A DNA stretch of 64,000 nucleotides from Chloroflexota bacterium (GCA_029265355.1 JAJUJL010000001.1:248001-312000); one strand, 5' to 3'. Numbered from the stretch's first letter, positions 43,461-53,223 are shown. Notes: a model not told the origin generated them from the letters alone. Made by a program: numbers and translations.

Positions 43461-45028
43461 GGCGGCAGGAAGGGCACATAGATCTCCTGTCCCACCTTCA
43501 ACTCCTCCAGGTCACGCGGCAGGCAGCTCCCGTTCAACAGCTCGATCTTTTTCAGGTTGTAAAGTTGGCGCAGCGAGGCCAGCGTATCGCCCGGCTGCAC
43601 CACGTAGCGCACCCAGGCCGGGTTGACCACGCACGGCGTGGGGGTGAATGTGAACGCCGGCGTGACAGTCGGCGTAGCTGCCGGCGTCTGCGTGGGACGC
43701 GGCGTGGGCGTGGGCGGCGCCATGAAGATATCCGGCAGCCTGGCTGGCTTGGCGGCGCTGAGCGCCGCCGCGGCCGTCGGCGAAGCGATCACCGTCGCCG
43801 TCGCCCCCGGCGCTTGCTGCGTGACGCCTGGCGCAACCAGCGTCGTCTCCGGCTTCAACGGCGCGCCGATCAGGAATGGGAACACCAGGAACAGCGTGAT
43901 ATTGGTCAGCCCGTGCGCCAGCGTCACCCCCCAGATCGAGCGCGTGCGCTCCACCACAACGCTGAACAGGAAACCCACCGCGAACACGAACAGCAGGTCG
44001 ACCCACGACTGGTAGCCGATGTGCAGCACGGCGAACAAGAGCGAGATGTACAGCGGGCCCAGCCTGCGCAGCGGCTCCGCCGAAGCGCGCTGCATCAAGC
44101 CGCGAAAGATCAGCTCCTCCAGGAAGCCGGTGAACACCAGCAGGATCAGCGCCGGCCGCCAGAGGTGCTCCAGGCTCAGGCTGGCAGCCAGCGGCTCCGG
44201 GCGCAGGATCAGGTACTCCAGGTAGCCCAGCCCCACCCCGCCCAGCGCAATGATCAACTGCAGCGGCAGGTTTTTGCCCAACCCCAGCCCCACCTGCCCC
44301 GGTCGGTAGCCCCCCAGGCGGTACACCACCGCCGTCGAAACCAGCAGCGGGATACCGATGATCATGTACCAGTACATGTAATCGAAGTTGAGCAGCGGCA
44401 TGGACAGGCTCATCAGGCGGATGAGCGGCGCCAGCCCCAGCGCCAGCAGGAACTGCCGCTCGGCGGCGCTGGCCCAAAACGAAGCGTGGAGCAGCACCGC
44501 CACCAGCAGCGCCCCGTGGATCACCAGCCCGGCGTGCGGGCTGAGGAAGGTGGTCACCGTCTCCGCCAGGGTGATGCCCAGCATATAGACCGCCAGGTAA
44601 ACGACGAAGCTGTGCGCCCCCAGGCGCATCCGCAGTTGCGCCCACAGCGAGTCGAGCGCCATGCCCGGCGCCGCCGCCGCGCCCCGTCCAACCAGGCGCG
44701 GCAGCGCCGTCTCCGGCAAAGCCCCCGGGGCAGACGGCTTCCATTCCCTCCCCGACCACGGCGCCGAACCGCGCGCCCGCGGGTGATCCGGCTGCAGGCG
44801 CTGGGCGCGCTTGAAGAACACCTCCGCCGAGCGCCGCGACGGCGCCGTCCAGGCCAGCAGCAGCCACAGCTCGGGATTCTGCCCGTCCTCGTCGAGCATG
44901 GCGCGCAGCCAGCGGTGCGCCTGCTCCAGCTCGCCGGCCTGCAGCGCTGCACGCACCCGGGCATACACCGCTTGTCGGTCGACCGGCTGCTGATCGGGAA
45001 TTCTCAGTTTGCTCTCGCTAAATTCCAT
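43205..45028 (-). CDS. CPBP-family intramembrane protease with TPR head, LysM domain and Pro/Thr repeat tail
   Basis: 607 residues from ATG at 45028 (a weak ribosome binding site; the frame is open for 16 more codons). The head has TPR-like helices (about 18-85). About eight TMs follow, with the CPBP glutamic protease motifs EELIFRG (E304, E305, R309), FAVLH (H336) and LAHGLTN (H372). After the last TM comes a Pro/Thr linker, a LysM domain (about 474-520, YVVQPGDTLASLRQLYN) and a tail of PTPTEPVVR-type repeats. A LysM on a CPBP protease is unusual and should place it in contact with the wall. The substrate is unknown. Confidence 0.82.
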   Translation of the reverse strand: MEFSESKLRIPDQQPVDRQAVYARVRAALQAGELEQAHRWLRAMLDEDGQNPELWLLLAWTAPSRRSAEVFFKRAQRLQPDHPRARGSAPWSGREWKPSAPGALPETALPRLVGRGAAAAPGMALDSLWAQLRMRLGAHSFVVYLAVYMLGITLAETVTTFLSPHAGLVIHGALLVAVLLHASFWASAAERQFLLALGLAPLIRLMSLSMPLLNFDYMYWYMIIGIPLLVSTAVVYRLGGYRPGQVGLGLGKNLPLQLIIALGGVGLGYLEYLILRPEPLAASLSLEHLWRPALILLVFTGFLEELIFRGLMQRASAEPLRRLGPLYISLLFAVLHIGYQSWVDLLFVFAVGFLFSVVVERTRSIWGVTLAHGLTNITLFLVFPFLIGAPLKPETTLVAPGVTQQAPGATATVIASPTAAAALSAAKPARLPDIFMAPPTPTPRPTQTPAATPTVTPAFTFTPTPCVVNPAWVRYVVQPGDTLASLRQLYNLKKIELLNGSCLPRDLEELKVGQEIYVPFLPPTATPRPTLPPKPTATPLPSPTPTAPPPTPTEPVVRVTLPPPTLPPTATQPPPPTPTAPPPTPTEPVVRPSPTPTEPAVRPSPTP

Positions 45029-45091
45029 ACCATTACATTCCAATCGGCGCTGCGACCGGCTGGCGGCGCCTGCCAATCACCACACCGGTAT

Positions 45092-46960
45092 TCACCTCAG
45101 CAACCCCGCCGGCCGCGCGCTCGCCTGCACGCCAGCCTGCAGCGCATTCTGCGCCGCCTCGGGCTGCGCCAGGTGCTCGCCCAGCAGGAGCGCCCTCAGC
45201 AGGTAAGCCTCCGCCCGCTGCGGGAAGCGCGTGTTCCACGCCTGGTAGATCTTCAACCGCTCGGCTGGCGGCCCCGCTTCCGCCTCGACCTGCAGCGCGA
45301 TGCGCAGCGCCTGCACCGGATTATAACTGAATAATTGCTGCTGCAAGTCCAATGCCACCATTGCCCGGTAATGCAGGCGCGCCTCGTCCATCTTGCCGGC
45401 GGCGGCCGCCAGGCGCGCCAGCAGCAGGTGCGGCTGCGGCTGGGACGGGTCCTCCTGCAGGGCGCGTTCCAGGTACCAGCGCGCCAGCTCGGCCTGCGCC
45501 GCGGCCGGGGCCGCCAGCGCCGCCTGCGGAAAGGGATGCAGCGCCCACATCGCCTGCAGCGTCCCCAGGTTCAGCCAGGCCTTGCCTGGAAAGAGCAGCG
45601 CCAGCACCGCGAAGAGCGTGGGGAGGAGCAGGAGGCCGGTTTGCCCCTCACCCCGCCCTCTCCCCACCTGTCCCCTCTCCCTTCCAGGGAGAGGGTCAGG
45701 GTGAGGGTGCGCCGCCCCGATCCCCAGCAGCGCCCACACCGCGAAGCCCGGCTTGGCGCCCAGCATCATCGCATCCACCAGCCCGTGCGCCAGGTAAGAG
45801 GTCACTCCCGCCAGCGCGGCGATCAGCAGCAGCCGCGCCGCCGGGCGGCCGGCGGCCGCCTGCGCCCCGCCTGGCGTGCGGATCGCCCGCAGCGCGCCCC
45901 GCGCCCACAGCGCAATGAACAGCGCAAAAGCCGCCAGCCCGGGCAGCCCCAGGTCCAGCGCCGTCTGCAGGTACAGGTTGTGGGCGTGCGGCTCGGGCCC
46001 GATGATATAGCCGGTGTAGAACTCGCTCTGCACCAGCGGGAAAACGTTCAGCCCGATGCCGCTGAACGGCATATCCTGCAGCATGGCCCACGCCCGGCTC
46101 CAGATGTCCAGCCGCAGCACCAGCGCCTTGCCCAGGGCGTTGTCCAGGGTGAGAAAAGCCGCGGCCACGCCCTGCGGCCCCATCCGCCACAAGACGCCCG
46201 CCAGCGCCAGCCCGCCGAGAGGCAGCAGCAGCCAGAACCAGGGCGAGACAAAGATCAGCACGATGAAAACACCCGCCGCCAGCCCCAGCAGCCCCTGGAT
46301 CGACTGCGTCAGCAGCGCCATCCCTGCCGTTGCCAGGAAAGCCAGCCCCAGCAGCAGCCGCAGCCAGGGCTTGCCCTGCAACCGCAGCAGCGGCAGGTAG
46401 GCCGGCGCCAGCACGCCCATGGTGATCCCCACCCAGCGCGGGTTGAACAGGTCGCTCGACCCCGGCTGCTGGATGCCGCTGCCCGGCAACCCGCGCAGCA
46501 GCGCCGGCAGGCGCTCGTACAGCCCGGGCAGCTCGAAGAAACGCAGGTTGGACCAATCCGTGCCCACCAGCGAGACCGCCGCCAGTCCCAGCCCCAGCAG
46601 CGCCAGCCCGGCGGCGATCCAGGCCGCGTCTCGCTCCAGCTCCAGCGCGCTGCGCAGCACGGCAAACACCAGCAGCCCGTACAGCAGGCTCCACCAGCGC
46701 GGCCAGGACAGCTCCGGCTCGATGGAGATGAACAGCCCGAGCAGCGCCATGCCCGCCAGCAGCAGCAGCGGCATGTCCAGCGACCCCAGCCGCGGCCGCC
46801 CGGCCAACCGCCAGCGCAGCCCGAACAGCCCTAAGCGCCACAGGACGCCAGCCAGCGCCAGCCCGATCCACGGCAATGTGCCGCGCGGAAACAGCATCAG
46901 CGGCGCCATCACCGCCAGGGATAAAAGAGAGATTAACCGCCAAGGCGCAAAGAATTTCAT
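45092..46960 (-). CDS. O-antigen ligase/polymerase-like membrane protein with TPR tail
   Basis: About 622 residues from ATG at 46960. The frame extends 24 codons further, but those codons lie in a CACAAAG repeat and encode an unlikely extra hydrophobic run. The N-terminal two thirds hold about 11-12 TMs with the Wzy/WaaL-type region (GIGLNVFPLVQSEFYTGYII, then HAHNLYLQTALDLGLPGL). The C-terminus (about 490-620) has TPR-like helices. Such proteins polymerise or attach surface glycans outside the membrane. It is part of the polysaccharide cluster. Confidence 0.82.
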   Translation of the reverse strand: MKFFAPWRLISLLSLAVMAPLMLFPRGTLPWIGLALAGVLWRLGLFGLRWRLAGRPRLGSLDMPLLLLAGMALLGLFISIEPELSWPRWWSLLYGLLVFAVLRSALELERDAAWIAAGLALLGLGLAAVSLVGTDWSNLRFFELPGLYERLPALLRGLPGSGIQQPGSSDLFNPRWVGITMGVLAPAYLPLLRLQGKPWLRLLLGLAFLATAGMALLTQSIQGLLGLAAGVFIVLIFVSPWFWLLLPLGGLALAGVLWRMGPQGVAAAFLTLDNALGKALVLRLDIWSRAWAMLQDMPFSGIGLNVFPLVQSEFYTGYIIGPEPHAHNLYLQTALDLGLPGLAAFALFIALWARGALRAIRTPGGAQAAAGRPAARLLLIAALAGVTSYLAHGLVDAMMLGAKPGFAVWALLGIGAAHPHPDPLPGRERGQVGRGRGEGQTGLLLLPTLFAVLALLFPGKAWLNLGTLQAMWALHPFPQAALAAPAAAQAELARWYLERALQEDPSQPQPHLLLARLAAAAGKMDEARLHYRAMVALDLQQQLFSYNPVQALRIALQVEAEAGPPAERLKIYQAWNTRFPQRAEAYLLRALLLGEHLAQPEAAQNALQAGVQASARPAGLLR

Positions 46961-47094
46961 GGGGGAGAAAAAGACAAAAACACAAAGGAAAAGATTGAAA
47001 CACAAAGAACTCAAAGTAAAAACTAAGATCACAAAGTTTTTATATTAACCCTTTGGGTTCTTTGAGACTTCTTCGTGTCCTTTGTGTTGATCTT
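46961..47094. repeat. CACAAAG-type repeat tract
   Basis: ACACAAAGG, ACACAAAGAACTCAAAG and CACAAAG on one side, and TCCTTTGTG on the other, fill the gap between two genes of the cluster. It resembles the tracts at 41415-41624. Confidence 0.5.
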
Positions 47095-48027
47095 TTATCT
47101 TTCTGTTACGTTCACCCACAGCCGCAGCCGGCGGTAAGGCTCCGTCCCCTGGCCAGCGAAGAGCAAAATATCCACGCGCTGATCCTCCCCCGCCCAGGGC
47201 ATCGCCCAGACCAGCGGCGCCTCCACCGTCTCGCCCACCTGCAGCTCGAACGGCCCCAGCGCCCCCACCTGCTGGCGGCGCGTCTCGTCCCAACCGTTCT
47301 GCACCCAGACCTCCACCCGGTAAGACATGGCCGTGCGCTCGCGGTTGGTCACGCCCATGGTGACGGTGAGCGGCTCGCCGACGGACGCCTGGCGCGGGTA
47401 ATCCTCGGCCAGCCCCTCCTTGCCCAGCACGTAGAACTCGGTCATGAAATCGGCGTCGGAGGGAACCAGGAAGATGTAGACCGCCGCCGACCCGGCGAAG
47501 AGCAGCGCCGCCAGCATCGCCAGCATCAGTCGTCGCTCGCCCCTATCCAAAGAGCGCCACCAACCGCGCAGGTCCGGGCGCAGATCGGGCGCGTAAGCCT
47601 GCCCAGGCGGCTGGAATCGGCGCACCAGCGCCGCCGCCAGCGCCAGGAACAGCACCAGCCCGCCCTGCCCGATCACGATCGGCCACAGGCGCAGGCCCCA
47701 GGGCAGCGCGTCCAGCAGCAGCGCCAACAAGGGTACCAGCGCCACGCTCAAGCCCAGGCTCAAGCCGGCGCGCTCGACCCCGTCCAGGTCATCCTGGCGG
47801 GGGAAGAACAGCGCCTGCAACAGGTAGCCCGGGGCGTAAAGCACGTACACCAGCCCCAGCAGCGCACGCAAGACGGCAAAGAGCGGGTTGGAGAGCGAGG
47901 GCAGCAGCTCGCCCTGGACGATCAGCGCCCCCAGCAGCAGCCCGCCAGCCAGGATCAGCAGCAGGTCGCGGGAGCCGGCGGTCTGCGGCGTAGCCGACGC
48001 CGGGTTTTCGGAGGGAGGCTTATTCAT
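47095..48027 (-). CDS. DUF1616 membrane protein
   Basis: 310 residues. Two N-terminal helices (LLLILAGGLLLGALIV, LLGLVYVLYAPGYLLQALFF), then a pair near 85-135, then a fifth near 165-185 and an external beta domain with the DUF1616 pattern (FYVLGKEGLAEDYPR, GVTNRE). The family is common in archaea and Chloroflexota next to glycosyltransferases and has no defined activity. Its ATG shares its first base with the last base of the GT4 stop codon, so the two are coupled. Confidence 0.8.
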   Translation of the reverse strand: MNKPPSENPASATPQTAGSRDLLLILAGGLLLGALIVQGELLPSLSNPLFAVLRALLGLVYVLYAPGYLLQALFFPRQDDLDGVERAGLSLGLSVALVPLLALLLDALPWGLRLWPIVIGQGGLVLFLALAAALVRRFQPPGQAYAPDLRPDLRGWWRSLDRGERRLMLAMLAALLFAGSAAVYIFLVPSDADFMTEFYVLGKEGLAEDYPRQASVGEPLTVTMGVTNRERTAMSYRVEVWVQNGWDETRRQQVGALGPFELQVGETVEAPLVWAMPWAGEDQRVDILLFAGQGTEPYRRLRLWVNVTER

Positions 48028-49181
48028 CAGAGCAGCTTCTCCCCGAGCACCTTTTCGTACACCGCGATCGTCTGGCGGGCGGTCTTCTCCCAGGTGAAGA
48101 GCTTCGCCCGCGTCAGCCCCTTCTGGCGCAGCTCTTCGGCCAGCGCCGGGTCTTCCAGCACGCGCCGCATGGCGGCGGCGATGGCCTGCACGTCGTATGG
48201 ATCCACCAGCAGGGCGGCGTCGCCCGCCACTTCGGGCAGCGAGGAGGTGTTCGAGGTCACCACCGGCGCGCCGCAGGCCATCGCCTCCAACACCGGCAGC
48301 CCAAAGCCTTCATACAGCGAGGGGAAGACGAACAAAGAGGCGGCGTTGTACAGCGCCGGCAGGTCTTCGTCCGGCACATAGCCGGTGAAGGTCACCTGAT
48401 CCTGCAAGCCCAGTTGGCTCATTTTTTCCGCCACCGGCGAGGATTTCCAATAATTGCGCGCCCCCACGATCACCAGCCGCCAGCGCGGCGCCGAACGCGG
48501 CGCTGAGCGCTCAGACCAGCGCAGCACTTCCTGGTAGGCGTCCAGCAGGCGCAGCAGGTTCTTGCGCGGCTCCACCGAGCCGACGTATAAAATGTAGGGG
48601 CGCACCACCCCGGCCCGTTCCAGGGCGGGGGCGATTTCGGCTTCGCTCAACAGGCGGAATTTATTACCTGCAGCCAAATGCGTCACAGTGATCTTGCTCC
48701 CGGGTAGCTTGAGATATTTCTCGAGGTCGTTCTTGGAATGCCGGCTGATGGTGAGCACCGCATCGGCGCCGCGCGCCGCCAGCGGCAGCCAGCAGCGATA
48801 CACCAGTCGGTCCAGCGCCGTGCTGGCCTGGGGGTAGACATACGGTATGGCATCGCAGATGGTGACCACGCGCCGGGCGGGGCACAGCGCCAGCGCCATC
48901 ACGCCAGTGGGGTCGTGCACCAGCCGCAGGCCATGCCGTCGCGCCTGGTACGCGATCTCGAGCTGCCCCAGCGTGAGCAGGACGGGCAGAAGACTTGCGC
49001 CAGGCAAATGGGCGACCTGGAAACCATCCGCTGAAAAGCCCGTCGGCCAGCCGCCGGACTGCAGCACCCACGGGGAAAGACCCAGCGCCTGCTGCGCCTG
49101 CAGCAGCCGCAGCGTGTACTGGCCGATGCCGGACGGGCTGCGATCGAGAGCATAGGTGAGCAGGCCAGGCGGCGGCGTCAC
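48027..49181 (-). CDS. Glycosyltransferase family 4
   Basis: 384 residues from GTG at 49181, which overlaps the stop of the upstream membrane protein (GTGA); the same frame is open 246 bases further but lies inside that gene. GT-B fold: the N-terminal LDRSPSGIGQYTLRLL and the donor-site region VEPRKNLLRLLDAY, then SLYEGFGLPVLEAMACG and the E-x7-E pair. It transfers a sugar from a nucleotide donor, retaining the anomer. Part of the surface glycan cluster. Confidence 0.88.
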   Translation of the reverse strand: MTPPPGLLTYALDRSPSGIGQYTLRLLQAQQALGLSPWVLQSGGWPTGFSADGFQVAHLPGASLLPVLLTLGQLEIAYQARRHGLRLVHDPTGVMALALCPARRVVTICDAIPYVYPQASTALDRLVYRCWLPLAARGADAVLTISRHSKNDLEKYLKLPGSKITVTHLAAGNKFRLLSEAEIAPALERAGVVRPYILYVGSVEPRKNLLRLLDAYQEVLRWSERSAPRSAPRWRLVIVGARNYWKSSPVAEKMSQLGLQDQVTFTGYVPDEDLPALYNAASLFVFPSLYEGFGLPVLEAMACGAPVVTSNTSSLPEVAGDAALLVDPYDVQAIAAAMRRVLEDPALAEELRQKGLTRAKLFTWEKTARQTIAVYEKVLGEKLL

Positions 49182-50749
49182 TTCTGGAAAGGCGTCACCG
49201 GGCGTTTGTGGTGCACCTGGGCGTCGCCGTTGTCGTAAGTCACCAGGCTGTCGGCTGGCGCTGGGATGGGCTGGTTGACCCTCGAAGCATACAGCAGCGT
49301 GGCCTGCGAGAGCAGGAAATCGCGGGTATAGGGGTCGACCGTGTAGGTGTCCAGGTACACCTCCATCGTTCGGCCATCGGTGCGCAGGGCATACCCGACC
49401 GCCACGCGCTCGTTGAAGCCCACCCACAGGCTGCCGCCAGCCAGGGCGCGCTCGCTCCAGGCCGCCGCCTGGTATTCGCTGGGCGTGTAGAAAGTCCAGT
49501 AGTTGCTCAGCGCCGGCTCGATGGTGGCCTTGAGCAGCGAAAGCGCCATCAGGACGGTCATGCCCGTTCCCAGCGCCCAGCGCAGGCCGCGGCTGGCAAA
49601 CGCTGGCGCGCCTCGCGGCGTTTGCCAGCGCTGCGATACCCAGTAGGCGGTCAATGGCGCGGCCAGCATCACGAACGAGGGAAAGGTGCGGTGCTGCAGG
49701 TTGTTGGCGATCGCCCCGCTGATATCAACGGCCATACTGAAAACACCCTGCACGATGAAAGCGGCGTAGAAAGCCCACAGCAGCAGCACGTGAGGCGGCG
49801 CCTGGCGGCGCTTCAGCCAGCGCAGCGCCTCGGCCCACCACACGACCACCGAGCCTCCCAGCAGCAGCCAGTTGGCAGAACTGACGGCAAAGTACACCGG
49901 GTGGCTGATCCAGCCCAGGCTGACCACCGTGTACGGGTTGCTGCTGGCTTCCTCCACCTGCAGGAAGAGCTGCACCAGGCGATCGATGACGCTTTCCCAC
50001 AGCAAGATTTGGTGCTGTGCGGGAGGGTAGGCGTAGAAGGTAAAGATGAAGGCCACCACCAGCATGGCAGCCACCACGTAGCCCAGGCGCGCCACCAGCC
50101 GGCGATCGATAGCTGCGCTGCTCGTAAAAAAGCGACCATACGCCCACACCAGAAGCAGCGCCAGTCCCACGGCGGTGATGAACGAGCTGCCCAGCAGGTT
50201 GTTGAAAGCGATCATGGCATAGGCGCACAGGTAGAAAGCCACGACCTGCAGGCTGAGCTGGCGAGGCGCACGGCTGCGCAGGCTGCGCAGGAGCAGGTAG
50301 AGGCACAGGAACATCAGCCCGCGGGTGAACTTCTCGTGCGTACCGCGCAGCAGCGGAAAGATGAAATCCGGCTGCGCCAGCAGGATCAGCGTGGCCAGCG
50401 AGGCCGCCAGTTCAGAGCGGGTGAATTCGCGGCAGGCCAGCCAGGCCGGCAGCACGATCCAGGCCAGCAGCAACGCTCCGCCGACGAGTTGCAGCTGTCC
50501 AAGGGTGATTGCGCTGAGATCAGCTAAAAACAGCCCCAACGCAGGGTAACCATAACCGTTGGTGTAAGCCCCGCCGGCGCTCGGCGCCAGTTCGCCGGTT
50601 TGCTGAACAATCGAAATTGATCGTAGGAAAGCCGCGCTATCGATTTCGCCTGGTGTCGGGCCATAGCGCAAGAGTTGAGCAAACCCCACAAGAAGACCAA
50701 TGACCAGCAGGAGGCATACCCCCCGGCTTAATCTCCACGAGGTATCCAT
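49178..50749 (-). CDS. Multi-TM protein, GT-C-like candidate
   Basis: 523 residues from ATG at 50749, eight bases after AGGTGG; a GTG at 50755 overlaps the previous stop but is too close to that site. About 11 TMs. The first external loop has acidic residues (PGEIDSAAFLRSISIV) as in GT-C glycosyltransferases that use lipid-linked donors, and the C-terminal part is soluble (VGFNERVAVGYALRTDG). No exact family is recognised. Its place in the glycan cluster supports a GT-C or glycan-modifying role, but this is an inference. Confidence 0.65.
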   Translation of the reverse strand: MDTSWRLSRGVCLLLVIGLLVGFAQLLRYGPTPGEIDSAAFLRSISIVQQTGELAPSAGGAYTNGYGYPALGLFLADLSAITLGQLQLVGGALLLAWIVLPAWLACREFTRSELAASLATLILLAQPDFIFPLLRGTHEKFTRGLMFLCLYLLLRSLRSRAPRQLSLQVVAFYLCAYAMIAFNNLLGSSFITAVGLALLLVWAYGRFFTSSAAIDRRLVARLGYVVAAMLVVAFIFTFYAYPPAQHQILLWESVIDRLVQLFLQVEEASSNPYTVVSLGWISHPVYFAVSSANWLLLGGSVVVWWAEALRWLKRRQAPPHVLLLWAFYAAFIVQGVFSMAVDISGAIANNLQHRTFPSFVMLAAPLTAYWVSQRWQTPRGAPAFASRGLRWALGTGMTVLMALSLLKATIEPALSNYWTFYTPSEYQAAAWSERALAGGSLWVGFNERVAVGYALRTDGRTMEVYLDTYTVDPYTRDFLLSQATLLYASRVNQPIPAPADSLVTYDNGDAQVHHKRPVTPFQK

Positions 50750-50751
50750 GT

Positions 50752-53214
50752 TCACGACCACCTTGCACGTACCATGTGAAACATCCAAAGCGCGCCGGTA
50801 AAAACACTCACCAAGACTAACAACGCCCCGGCTGACCAGTATCTTCCAGACTCGCTGGAAATTGCCACGATATCTCTCTGCTGGAGCCAATAATTCTTCA
50901 CCGACTCTAGATGATGTGTTTTTTCAGTCAACACCCCGCCATCAGGTTTCAATACCTGTGCATAAAGCGTACATGAATTGTCAATGGGTGGCAATAACCT
51001 TAAAGATAGATGATATTCTTCACCAGCCAGGAGATTCAACTTTTGCCAACTTAACTCTCGCTCTTCACCACCACAAGAAGAAGTAATTTGTAAACTTAGA
51101 CCCCGCAAATCTTCATCACCGTGATTAGCAGCTTCCAGATACATTCCATAGGGCTCATGAATAACATGAAGTGCCAATTCAATTTCCGCAGGCCTGAATG
51201 GTGTGATGTTAAACTCCCCATCTATCCATTGCAGCACATAGACTCCCGGTTGTGGCATGGGCACGTCGATTTGCTCACTGCCAAATTGGCTTGACACATA
51301 GTTAATATAGAGAATTAGCCGATATCCCGATGCTACGTGTCGAAAATCCTTTGCGGCAACACCCGTCAGGCCCGATTCCTCTCCCGGCAAAGCAGTAAAC
51401 ATGCTTCTGGGAAGGAATGTCGGCGTTTCTTGACCAAAATTTGCCTCTAACTTTTGCATGTTTTTCCACGACGCATGATCATCTGGTGGCTGAAATAGCA
51501 TCCCCTGACAACTGGCTTTCTTCCACTTCAAGATTGACTCCACATGATCATAGTAAATTACTTGACCAGATACACACCACAACTCCTGGGTTGAATTACC
51601 CTCATGAAGGTAAATCCAATGATCAATATACCCTTCTGGTCCCAAACTCTCATATTTGACCGATTCTGATTGGTTAACTCTCCATACGCCATACTCAGAT
51701 TTAAAGAGATGAAGGAGCTTATCCACAGGAGAATAATATAGAGCTACTCGATCTCTCAACTGAGGCGCGACTTCGGCTCGCAATCCATCTGTGAGCTGAA
51801 TCTCCTCTGGTCCTAAGAGAGGGCTGGCATCTTCCCAGCCCCCCATATAAGCCCACAAAGCCTGATCCGATCCTGTTGAAATTGCGCCTGTTTCATAGAT
51901 GCCCTCTGTGCTCAGATAATTTCTCTGCTGGACTGAAATGAGGTTAACAATTTCCCATGGCTTTTCCATTATCCAACCGGGCAATTGTGCATAAGGGATT
52001 GTAACAAAGCTAAAATCAGGGAATTCTTCTCTACCATCAAGTTTATGATTGCCGATCAAGTCCAGTTTGTAATCCCACGATAACCCGGAAGTATTTTTTA
52101 AGTTCCAAGAATAGCGGATATTCTCAACTGTAACCCCAGGAAAAACGATAGGATCGTCGCTCTCAAAGTAACCTATCCGAGCATGCAGCTCAGGGTAATT
52201 ATCGCTATCTTCGGCTAAATCATAATAAGCCTGCATATTTTCAAAGTTAGCATAATTGGCTTCATGCAATTGGAATGCTGTAAAGGTATTTACGTGGTAA
52301 CCGGTTTCAATTGGGTAACCGTCAAAGGAAAGTCTATCAATCTGTCTGGAGTCCCAATCCACTGTAAAGTATGGCGTCGTATCGAAATACATTAGAGTGT
52401 CGTCAGGTTCGATCACAAGATATGGCCAGAAGAGGTATTGGCTTTGTAGTCTAGGCTTTTTCAAGCCAACGTTTTTCCACAGGAATGTTTTCCCGATCGG
52501 CAGAGTTATATCTGGCGCATCTGCAAGCAGACGCCACATACCATATTCTGGCGTTCCGTCAAGATTAATATCAAAAAAAACCAGGCTTGTATCGGGAGCG
52601 CCGTCATAGCCAAGGTAAGGTTGCCAGGTTTCACTGAACCGGTAAGTATTGCGTTGGTCAATATCAGAACCATCTACCAGGATCGATAAATTCCAATTGA
52701 CATCTCCATTATCGAGCCACCAACCCTGTTCGACACGAAATACCAACTTTGGAAAAGACGACTCTGACACCAACAAAGTCTTTCCTTCATACTCAAAGGG
52801 CAACTTCCCATCGCTGTTAATATCATCAAAGATCAAGGCTTCGAGGGCATCGCCGTTGCCATCACGAAACTTAATGATCAAATCGGCATGGAAGTCCCCA
52901 TAAAGATCAATTACCCAACTGCAACGTTCGTAACAAAGATATCGATCCAAACTACCTTCCCAGGGCATTTGATCCGTTTCGTCAAACACCAGTAGGCGAT
53001 CTCGATCATCCCGTATTTTGATCGAGATCGAAGCCACGTCTGGATCGGAATCCCCGTCGACATCCTGCACATTGACCGGGTCATCTGACTGACCATTGGA
53101 AATCAGGCTAGCGCGCGTTTCAGCCGAAGCATGAGCCGTCGAATGGTAAATAAACCCAATACCTAGCAAACAAATCATTAAACTCAAGAGAATCCAAAAT
53201 TTCCAGTTATTCAT
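50752..53214 (-). CDS. Large exported protein with Ca-binding-type loops, C-terminal anchor
   Basis: 820 residues. A signal peptide (about 1-29) precedes a long beta-rich region. Several DxDxDG-like loops occur early (VDGDSDPD, RDGNGDAL, DINSDGK, DINLDGTPEYG), as in FG-GAP/VCBS or thrombospondin type 3 repeats that bind calcium. A TM near 787-810 (ALLVLVSVFTGALWMFHMV) leaves a short basic tail inside. No complete known domain is recognised. It is AT-richer than its downstream neighbours. The next gene starts at its stop codon, so it belongs to the same operon and may bind the exported polysaccharide. Confidence 0.72.
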   Translation of the reverse strand: MNNWKFWILLSLMICLLGIGFIYHSTAHASAETRASLISNGQSDDPVNVQDVDGDSDPDVASISIKIRDDRDRLLVFDETDQMPWEGSLDRYLCYERCSWVIDLYGDFHADLIIKFRDGNGDALEALIFDDINSDGKLPFEYEGKTLLVSESSFPKLVFRVEQGWWLDNGDVNWNLSILVDGSDIDQRNTYRFSETWQPYLGYDGAPDTSLVFFDINLDGTPEYGMWRLLADAPDITLPIGKTFLWKNVGLKKPRLQSQYLFWPYLVIEPDDTLMYFDTTPYFTVDWDSRQIDRLSFDGYPIETGYHVNTFTAFQLHEANYANFENMQAYYDLAEDSDNYPELHARIGYFESDDPIVFPGVTVENIRYSWNLKNTSGLSWDYKLDLIGNHKLDGREEFPDFSFVTIPYAQLPGWIMEKPWEIVNLISVQQRNYLSTEGIYETGAISTGSDQALWAYMGGWEDASPLLGPEEIQLTDGLRAEVAPQLRDRVALYYSPVDKLLHLFKSEYGVWRVNQSESVKYESLGPEGYIDHWIYLHEGNSTQELWCVSGQVIYYDHVESILKWKKASCQGMLFQPPDDHASWKNMQKLEANFGQETPTFLPRSMFTALPGEESGLTGVAAKDFRHVASGYRLILYINYVSSQFGSEQIDVPMPQPGVYVLQWIDGEFNITPFRPAEIELALHVIHEPYGMYLEAANHGDEDLRGLSLQITSSCGGEERELSWQKLNLLAGEEYHLSLRLLPPIDNSCTLYAQVLKPDGGVLTEKTHHLESVKNYWLQQRDIVAISSESGRYWSAGALLVLVSVFTGALWMFHMVRARWS

Positions 53215-53223
53215 TTTTCAACA

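Noticed and set aside
43085-46834. Very long plus-strand open frames rich in Arg, Gln, Pro and His opposite the CPBP and Wzy-like genes
   Set aside because: They are antisense shadows of GC-rich coding DNA: composition is extreme, no domains appear, and the minus-strand proteins have clear motifs.
49182-49427. Extended N-terminus of the GT4 at 48.0-49.2 kb
   Set aside because: The extension lies inside the neighbouring membrane-protein gene and the GT-B fold starts right after the GTG at 49181.
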